A stretch of DNA of 64,000 nt from Pseudomonadota bacterium. Lineage in GTDB: Bacteria; Pseudomonadota; Gammaproteobacteria; Steroidobacterales; Steroidobacteraceae. This document shows, piece by piece, positions 58,414 through 64,000 of the stretch. Both the position numbers and the translations under genes were made by a program. Under the pieces are notes generated by a model, which saw only the letters and a list, made by a program, of their open reading frames with translations, searched no databases and had not been told where the DNA came from. The stretch lies in NCBI GenBank assembly GCA_021805865.1, contig JAJZDX010000015.1:1-64000 (forward strand). Direction: 5' to 3'. Position 1 is the stretch's first letter, and every line of letters starts with the position of its first letter.

Positions 58414-59337
58414 ATCATGAAGTACGTGGCACCATCGGAGCCTCAGCCGATCGGGGGTGTCCTCGATGACTGGCTGCGCCTGTTCCGCTGCTCTTTTCGC
58501 CGCTGTTGGCCCCTGGCCTTGATCGCAGCCGGCGCAGGCATGGCGCTGCAGCTGATCGCCATCCCAAGGCCTCCTCGCCCGGGCTTGTCCCTGCTGCAGT
58601 ATTTGCAGCAGACAGCCTCCATGGTGCATACGCCTCAGATCATCGTCGGCGACGTCATCTTCTGGCTGATCGTCCTGGTGGTGTACGGGGCGTTGCTTGC
58701 GCAACAGGCGGCCGTGGCTCGAGGCGATGAGTCCCTGTCGATCGGTGACTCGCTCTCGGCGGGCCTGCGCCGACTGCCGCGCATGCTGCTCGGAGGATTG
58801 CTGCTCGCGCTGATTCTCGGGGTGATCATCCTGCCGGCGGCAATCAGCGCAGGTCTGCTCATCGGCCTGCATCAGGCGGGCCGCGAGCCCGTCCCGCTGC
58901 TCCTCGGAGCCGCCGCCGGCATGCTTGCGCTGGCGCTCCTGCTGCTCTACGTGTGGGTCCGCCTGGAATTCTGGCTGCCGGTCATGTTCGTGGAGAACTG
59001 CGGCGGCGCGGCCTGCCTCGGCCGCAGCTGGCGCCTGGTGAAGGGGCACTGGTGGCGGGTCACGGCGATCACCTTCGTGGCGGGCATCATCATGTGGATC
59101 CTGAATCTCGCCATCGGCGGCACCCTCGGCCTGATCGGCGGATTCTTCGCCTCGCACGGTTTCAGCCCCGGCGACATCCTGTACCGGATACGCATCGGCG
59201 CGGCCCTCGCCCTGCTCGCCCGGCTGGTCACGATGCCGCTGCTCGCTGCGATGTGGCTCGCGATCTACCACGACCTCAGGCTGCGCCTCGAGGGCTTGGA
59301 TCTCACCGCGCGCGCGGAGGCGCTGGGCGGCCGCTAA
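58414..59337 (+). CDS. multi-pass membrane protein of the MoxR cluster
   Basis: The 307-residue protein has about six membrane helices and a cytosolic N-terminus (PIGGVLDDWLRLFRCSFRRCW). GRSWRLVKGHWWRV before the fifth helix is a motif shared by membrane proteins of the YciC/glycerophosphoryl-diesterase-type membrane-domain group. It has a GGAG site six bases ahead of the ATG and is followed after 3 bases by the next gene, so the plus-strand arm reads as one operon to 63775. Confidence 0.75.
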   Translation: MMKYVAPSEPQPIGGVLDDWLRLFRCSFRRCWPLALIAAGAGMALQLIAIPRPPRPGLSLLQYLQQTASMVHTPQIIVGDVIFWLIVLVVYGALLAQQAAVARGDESLSIGDSLSAGLRRLPRMLLGGLLLALILGVIILPAAISAGLLIGLHQAGREPVPLLLGAAAGMLALALLLLYVWVRLEFWLPVMFVENCGGAACLGRSWRLVKGHWWRVTAITFVAGIIMWILNLAIGGTLGLIGGFFASHGFSPGDILYRIRIGAALALLARLVTMPLLAAMWLAIYHDLRLRLEGLDLTARAEALGGR

Positions 59338-59340
59338 GTC

Positions 59341-60282
59341 ATGCTGGCCCGAGGGGTGTTGGGACTGACGGTACTGGCGCTCTCGCTCGGCGCGCCGCTC
59401 AGGGCCCGGCCAGCGCCCGCCGCCCTCGCCCGGGTCGCCCACTGCGCCTTGCACGCGAAGTCGACGCTCGTGGGTCTGGCGGCGCTGCGTGCCGCCTGCC
59501 CGGGCATCGGCAAGGCGATCGAGGGTCTCGGCCTGACCACGTTCCTGCCCGATCACTGGCGCAGGAGCCTCACCCCGCGCGCGCTCGCCGGCCTGAGCGC
59601 GCTGGCGAGCCGCTATGGCGGCCGGCCGCTCTCGACCGCCCCCGAGCCTTTCGTCCTGCGTGCCATCGCCCGGACGCTCAAACCTCCGGTGCCGCCGCCC
59701 GGCTGGTGGGAGCGGGTCAAGGTATGGCTATGGCGCCGGGCAGGGCCGATTTTTCACCGGCTACGGCAGTGGCTGGACTCCGTGGCGCGCAGCCCCGCGC
59801 ACCGCGCCATGGCCTACGCGCTGCTCTACGCTCTCGGCGGGCTCCTTCTGCTCACCCTCGCCGTGCTCGCCTACATCGAGTTGCGCTCGGCGGGACTCAT
59901 CGGCTCCAGGCGCCGCACGGCCCGCTCGCGCCCGCGTGCTGGCGCCGCAGCCCGCTCGATTGCCGCCTGCCCCGGCGGCGAGCCGGACTGGAGCCGGCTG
60001 CGCGCCCGGCCGGCTCGCCTGTTGCGTGTGCTCATCGAGGCTCTCGCGAGCACACAGCGCATCGAGCGCGACTGGCACCTCACCTTCCATGAGATCTCCG
60101 CACGGGCGCGCTTCGACTCCCCGCGTCAACGGGAGGACTTCGAGCAGGTCGTGCGGCTCGCCGAGCGCGAGCTCTACGGGCCGGGAGGGCCGGCCCCCGT
60201 ACCCGAGGAGACATTGCGAGCAGCAAAGGCCCTGCGTGCCGAGCTGCTGGCGCCGGCCACAGGCCCGGTCGGTGCGCCATGA
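59341..60282 (+). CDS. DUF4129-like membrane protein
   Basis: The 313-residue protein has a signal-like N-terminus, a periplasmic region with an Arg-rich linker, a membrane helix (~160-182) and a cytosolic C-terminal domain. That C-terminal domain (LLRVLIEALASTQRIERDWHLTFHEISARA, read in pieces) occupies the usual place of the DUF4129 domain in MoxR/DUF58 clusters. Similarity is by context and layout, so the family name is tentative. It overlaps the next gene by 4 bases. Confidence 0.65.
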   Translation: MLARGVLGLTVLALSLGAPLRARPAPAALARVAHCALHAKSTLVGLAALRAACPGIGKAIEGLGLTTFLPDHWRRSLTPRALAGLSALASRYGGRPLSTAPEPFVLRAIARTLKPPVPPPGWWERVKVWLWRRAGPIFHRLRQWLDSVARSPAHRAMAYALLYALGGLLLLTLAVLAYIELRSAGLIGSRRRTARSRPRAGAAARSIAACPGGEPDWSRLRARPARLLRVLIEALASTQRIERDWHLTFHEISARARFDSPRQREDFEQVVRLAERELYGPGGPAPVPEETLRAAKALRAELLAPATGPVGAP

Positions 60283-61520
60283 GGGAGAGGCTGCTCACGC
60301 TGCTGTTCGCGGCCGGTGCACTGGCTCTGTTCTACGTGTTGTTCTTCCCCAAACCGCATCTTCGGCCCACCGCCCTGGGCTTGCCTCTGTCGACGGACGC
60401 CCGCCCGGAAGGGTATCTGGCGATCTGGCGCTGGCTCGCCAGGGAGCACATTCCCCGGTTGAGCCTGCGTCACCGCTATGGGAGGCTTCTCTCTCTCTCG
60501 CCTTCGAAGGGCAACCTGCTCATCATCACGCTGCCGCAGCGGCTGCCGGCGCACCAGATCGAGCGCACCAGGCTGCTGAGGTGGGTGGCTCGAGGCAACA
60601 CGCTGCTGATCGCCGCCGCGCTCGATGATGAGCCGGCCTGGGCGCCCGGCATGGACGATGCGGCGATGATGCGCTTCCTCGAAAGCGCCGCCGGCCTGAC
60701 ATTCACGCCTGCGTCCGCCTCCACCCTGCTGCGCTCGATCACCGCGAGCCGCCTCGACATCCGCCCCCAGGGCGCGCAGCCGCTGCTGGCCGGGGTCGGG
60801 CGGATCACCGCTTTGCTGCCGCTGCCCTCCCGCTCCTGGCACGCGCACCTGAGGAACGGCGGATTTCCCGCCGGGGTTGCCGGCCTGCCTCTGCAGCTCG
60901 CGGCGCGCAGCGACAACGGCACGCCCGCCCTGTGGCTGGAGCGCCTGGGCTCCGGCCAGATCATCCTCAGCGCCGTTGCGAGCCCGTTCTCCAACGCGGG
61001 ATTGACGTTTCCCGGCAACGCACGGCTCCTGTCCAACATCATCGCATGGTCCCGGGGCCCGAGCGGAGCGGTCGTGTTCGACGATGCACACGAGGGACTC
61101 GCCGCCTTCTACGACGCCCGGGCATTCTTCGCCGATCCGCGCCTGCACGCCACGCTGGCCTGGATCGTGGGCCTGTGGCTGATACTCGTCGTGGGCGTGC
61201 GGCCCCTGCGGGCAAGGTCCCCGGGCTGGCGGCCGCTCGATGAAACCGCCTACGTCGAGGGCAGCGCTCGCTATCTCGCAGCCGTGGTCGATCCCGGCGA
61301 GGCCGCGCAACGTATGATCGAGGACTTTTTCCGCGACCTGCCCGGACGTCCGCCGCAATCCGCAGCGGACGGCTGGCAATGGCTCGAAGCGCGGCGGAGC
61401 ATTGCGAGCGCCGACCGGGAGGCGCTGCGGACCTGCTACGAGCGCGCCCGTGCCGGCAGGCGAGTCAATCTGGTCCGGCTGCAGAATCTCCTGGCACAAC
61501 TACGCAAGGCAACGGCATGA
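60279..61520 (+). CDS. DUF4350-type membrane protein
   Basis: The 413-residue protein has an N-terminal helix (~5-25), a DUF4350-like soluble domain with a GATase-like fold (LSTDARPEGYLAIWRWLAR, LLIITLPQRLPAHQIE, WVARGNTLLIAAALDD) and a second helix (~288-306), followed by a cytosolic tail. Its job is unknown. It overlaps both neighbours by 4 bases, which indicates tight coupling with the DUF4129-like and MoxR genes. Confidence 0.8.
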   Translation: MRERLLTLLFAAGALALFYVLFFPKPHLRPTALGLPLSTDARPEGYLAIWRWLAREHIPRLSLRHRYGRLLSLSPSKGNLLIITLPQRLPAHQIERTRLLRWVARGNTLLIAAALDDEPAWAPGMDDAAMMRFLESAAGLTFTPASASTLLRSITASRLDIRPQGAQPLLAGVGRITALLPLPSRSWHAHLRNGGFPAGVAGLPLQLAARSDNGTPALWLERLGSGQIILSAVASPFSNAGLTFPGNARLLSNIIAWSRGPSGAVVFDDAHEGLAAFYDARAFFADPRLHATLAWIVGLWLILVVGVRPLRARSPGWRPLDETAYVEGSARYLAAVVDPGEAAQRMIEDFFRDLPGRPPQSAADGWQWLEARRSIASADREALRTCYERARAGRRVNLVRLQNLLAQLRKATA

Positions 61521-62467
61521 ACGCACTCGAGGATCTCGAACTCCGCATCCAGGGGTGCCTGGAAGGCACGGTGATCGGCCTGCGGGAACTGATCCGCGCG
61601 CTGGTGATCGCCGTGGTCTCACGCGGACACGTGCTGGTCGAGGGCGCTCCGGGGCTCGGCAAGACCCTGCTCGGCAAGACCCTCGCGGCGGCGCTCTCCG
61701 GCCGCTTCACGCGCATCCAGGGCACGGCGGACCTGATGCCATCGGACATGACCGGCGTGCATGTCCTCGATGAGGCCAGCCGCAAATTCGTGCTCCACCC
61801 CGGACCGGTGTTCACCGATGTGCTGCTGGTCGATGAGATCAACCGCGCCAGCCCGAAGACGCAATCCGCCCTCCTGCAGGCGATGGAGGAGCGCCAGGTC
61901 TCCATCGACCGGCAGACCTATCGTCTGCCGGGCGGGTTCCTCGTGATCGCCACCCAGAATCCACACGAGTTTGAAGGCACGTTTCCTCTACCCGAGTCCC
62001 AACTCGACCGTTTCATGATGCGCGTCGACGTCGGCTACCCGCAGACCGGGGATGAAGCCCGCGTCCTCGACCGCTACGGCACGATCGCCGCGGGCGCCAC
62101 CGCGCCCGAGGGCGCGCCCGCGGCGACCATCACTGCCGAGCACATCGAGGCGGCGCGCGAATACGCCGACCACGTGCACGTTTCAGCCGAGTTGACGGGC
62201 TACGTGCTCGCGATCGCAAGAGCTTCGCGCGAGCACGGGCAGATTGCGCTCGGACTGTCCACGCGCGGCGCACTGGCCTTGATGCGCGCCGCGCGGGTCG
62301 CAGCCGGGCTGCGCGGCTCGGAGTTCGTCACGCCGGACGATGTGAAACTCGTGGCCCCGTGGGTCATCCCGCACCGTCTCAATCTCACCTCCGAGGCGGC
62401 GCTGGAGGGCCGAAGCGATCGCGAGCTCGCAGGCACTTTGCTCGAGCGAGTGCCGGTGCCGCGCTGA
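61517..62467 (+). CDS. MoxR family AAA+ ATPase
   Basis: The 316-residue ATPase has Walker A EGAPGLGKTLLGKTL (about 42-56), Walker B VLLVDEINRASPKTQSALLQAMEE, sensor 1 IATQNP and the Arg finger region SQLDRFMMR. MoxR enzymes are thought to act as chaperones that mature or insert metal cofactors into partner complexes, often with VWA proteins. Its usual partner, a DUF58 protein, is encoded 15 bases downstream. Confidence 0.95.
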   Translation: MNALEDLELRIQGCLEGTVIGLRELIRALVIAVVSRGHVLVEGAPGLGKTLLGKTLAAALSGRFTRIQGTADLMPSDMTGVHVLDEASRKFVLHPGPVFTDVLLVDEINRASPKTQSALLQAMEERQVSIDRQTYRLPGGFLVIATQNPHEFEGTFPLPESQLDRFMMRVDVGYPQTGDEARVLDRYGTIAAGATAPEGAPAATITAEHIEAAREYADHVHVSAELTGYVLAIARASREHGQIALGLSTRGALALMRAARVAAGLRGSEFVTPDDVKLVAPWVIPHRLNLTSEAALEGRSDRELAGTLLERVPVPR

Positions 62468-62482
62468 CAGCCGGATCCTGCG

Positions 62483-63775
62483 GTGAGCCTGCGACGCAAC
62501 GCCCTGCTGCTGGCTCTGTTGACCGGCGTGCTTGCCATATTCGGGCAGTGGGACCCGGCGCTCGCCCGATGGTGGTGCCTGCCCGCCGGAGTGTTGCTCG
62601 CCGGCCTCGCCTGGGAGGCTGCCGCGACCGGTCGCTGCCGCGTGCAGCTGCGACTCGCCGGACCCGAGCGCTGGCGGCTCGGACGCTGGCATGCGATGCG
62701 GCTGGTGTTTGCGCAGAGCGCTCGCGGCAGCGCATGGATCCAGGTCGTTCTGGCGGCGCCGGCGGAATTCGCCGCGGAGCCGCGTGTCGAAACGTTGCGC
62801 CTCGTCCGGGATCGCGAGACGACGGCCACGCTCGAGGCCAGCGCGCGCCGCCTGGGCCGGCACGAATGGCCGGCGCCGAGGATGCGGCTGTCGGGACCTC
62901 TGCAATTGGCCTGGTGGCCGAAGCGTATTGCCGTCGACTGCGTGGTCACCGTGGTTCCCGACGTCGTCAGCCGGCCCACCGGCGCCACCGCCGACACCAA
63001 GGGCGGAGAGCAGCGCGCCCATGTTGCCGCCGGCGGCGTAGCCGAGATTCTGCAGCTGCGCGAGTACCGGCACGGCGATCCGCTGCGCCTGCTCGACTGG
63101 AAGGCGAGCGCGCGTCGCGGCAGGCTGATCAGCCGCGAGTTGGCCGAGGAGCGGCACTTGGAGATCATGATCGCGGTCGACGCCGGAAGATCGAGCGGAC
63201 TTGCGGCCGGCGAGATCGACCGTCTCGGTCTTTACGTCAATGTCGCCGCGCGTCTGGCGCAGAGGGCCTCGGAAATGGACGACGCCGTGGGTGTGCTGGT
63301 GTTCGCCTCACAGCCTCTCGCGCTGTTGCCGCCCGCCCGCGGTGAGGCGGCCGTCGTGCGCATCCGCCGGGCGCTCGCGGCCTGCCGCGTGCAGCCGGGC
63401 ATATCCAACCCCGCCCTCGCCGCCGCCCGCATCCGCGCGATGAGCCACCGGCGAACCCTGGTCGTCTTGCTGACGGACCTGGCGGACGCCTCGGAAGATC
63501 AGCTCCTGCAGGCGGTGCGCCTGCTCAGCCCCAAGCATTTCACGTTCATCGCAGGGCTGGAGAATCCGAGCATCGTGGCGTTGCCCCTGGCGCGGGCGGA
63601 GGAGCCGCTGGCCGCGTACCGCACGCTCGCGGCAACCGAGTATCGGCACGCGCTCTCGAGCAATGTGCGCGCCCTGCGCGCGCTCGGCGCCGCGGCCATC
63701 GCCGCCCGGCCCGAGCACCTGGATCGGGCGGTGCTTGCCGCTTACCGTGAGGTGCGCCATCGGCGCAGGGTCTGA
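62483..63775 (+). CDS. DUF58 family protein (MoxR partner)
   Basis: The 430-residue protein has two N-terminal membrane helices (~7-45) and the DUF58 block LREYRHGDPLRLLDWKASARRGRLISRE (read in pieces, about 192-219), followed by a VWA-like domain (EIMIAVDAGRSSG, TLVVLLTDLADASE). The MIDAS motif is degenerate (DAGRSSG). It begins with GTG 15 bases after moxR and is the last gene of the plus-strand arm. Confidence 0.9.
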   Translation: MSLRRNALLLALLTGVLAIFGQWDPALARWWCLPAGVLLAGLAWEAAATGRCRVQLRLAGPERWRLGRWHAMRLVFAQSARGSAWIQVVLAAPAEFAAEPRVETLRLVRDRETTATLEASARRLGRHEWPAPRMRLSGPLQLAWWPKRIAVDCVVTVVPDVVSRPTGATADTKGGEQRAHVAAGGVAEILQLREYRHGDPLRLLDWKASARRGRLISRELAEERHLEIMIAVDAGRSSGLAAGEIDRLGLYVNVAARLAQRASEMDDAVGVLVFASQPLALLPPARGEAAVVRIRRALAACRVQPGISNPALAAARIRAMSHRRTLVVLLTDLADASEDQLLQAVRLLSPKHFTFIAGLENPSIVALPLARAEEPLAAYRTLAATEYRHALSSNVRALRALGAAAIAARPEHLDRAVLAAYREVRHRRRV

Positions 63776-63828
63776 GGGCGGGGCGGGCACGATGCGCGGA
63801 TCGAGCGCATCTTGATATGGGCGCGGGC

Positions 63829-64000
63829 TCAGGTCGATTTGGGCTCCGTGCGATAGCCGCCGCGGGCGGCGGCCATCCGGTGCGCCGCGGCGCGCAGCAC
63901 CCAGGGGGCGAATCGCTCCAGCGCGACGAACAGCTTGCCGTGGCCGGTGATGATGACTTCCCTGCGCCCCAGGGCGATGGCACGCAGCATCTGGCTCACC
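63829..64000 (-). CDS. short-chain dehydrogenase/reductase, C-terminal fragment
   Basis: Only the last 56 residues lie in the window (the frame runs to the right edge). MLRAIALGRREVIITGHGKL is the typical SDR C-terminal region seen in oxidoreductases of the classical type, and the tail ends YRTEPKST. The catalytic and cofactor motifs are outside, so substrate cannot be guessed. Convergent with the DUF58 gene across 53 bases. Confidence 0.65.
   Translation of the reverse strand, partial: VSQMLRAIALGRREVIITGHGKLFVALERFAPWVLRAAAHRMAAARGGYRTEPKST

Overview
The window is 64 kb of high-GC (roughly two thirds G+C) bacterial chromosome. Genes are densely packed, many with 1-14 base start/stop overlaps, and there are no rRNA, tRNA, CRISPR, phage or insertion-sequence features that I can see. 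The gene content (GltBD, HemN, FusA2-like EF-G, YeaG/YeaH/SpoVR, Kdp, OpuC-type importer, LdcA, DUF3683 flavoprotein) points to a gammaproteobacterium, plausibly in the Xanthomonadales/Nevskiales/Steroidobacter area. The lineage is an inference from gene content, not from a marker gene.

Layout. 1-6.9 kb: a DUF192 fragment, then an alpha-glucan phosphorylase, ADP-glucose pyrophosphorylase and GH57 enzyme (storage glucan), and a LEA14-type lipoprotein. 7-13.7 kb (minus): an EF-G paralogue and the prkA-yeaH-spoVR stress operon. 14.3-19.5 kb (plus): a four-gene signalling cassette of a membrane TonB-C protein with a receiver-like N-terminus, a CheA-like kinase with HPt and ATPase but no CheW domain, a CheY-like receiver and a CheX-like phosphatase. 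19.4-21.4 kb (minus): btaA-btaB for the phosphorus-free betaine lipid DGTS, preceded by four 11-bp repeats that read as tandem Pho boxes. 21.5-29.7 kb (minus): a complete kdp set, with kdpF and a second very small membrane-protein gene, both too short for ordinary gene callers.

29.9-35.9 kb: LD-carboxypeptidase, KDPG aldolase, a lipoprotein, a DUF2007-rhomboid protein, HemN and a LacI-family regulator. A palindrome matching the site over the regulator's own promoter lies at the 5' end of an AGE-family sugar epimerase gene (36-37.3 kb). A MATE transporter (37.6-39 kb) is broken by one in-frame TAA before its last transmembrane segment. Next come a lone ParB-like protein, an osmolyte ABC importer (ATPase plus permease/binding-protein fusion), a methyltransferase and an MscS channel.

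45-55.5 kb (plus): gltB and gltD with a long leader, then a 1,318-residue DUF3683 FAD/Fe-S oxidoreductase. 55.5-63.8 kb: a periplasmic protein, then a divergent MoxR-type cluster (SpoIIM-like and RDD proteins on minus; a membrane protein, DUF4129-like, DUF4350, MoxR ATPase and DUF58 on plus). The window ends in the C-terminus of a short-chain dehydrogenase.

Many of these genes concern coping with changing surroundings: osmotic and potassium balance (Kdp, OpuC-like importer, MscS), phosphate scarcity (BtaAB), carbon storage (GlgP/GlgC/GH57) and starvation signalling (PrkA/YeaH/SpoVR). The most notable items are the Pho-box-controlled betaine-lipid operon, the TonB/CheA/CheY/CheX cassette, the nonsense-interrupted MATE gene and the two matching LacI-type operators.
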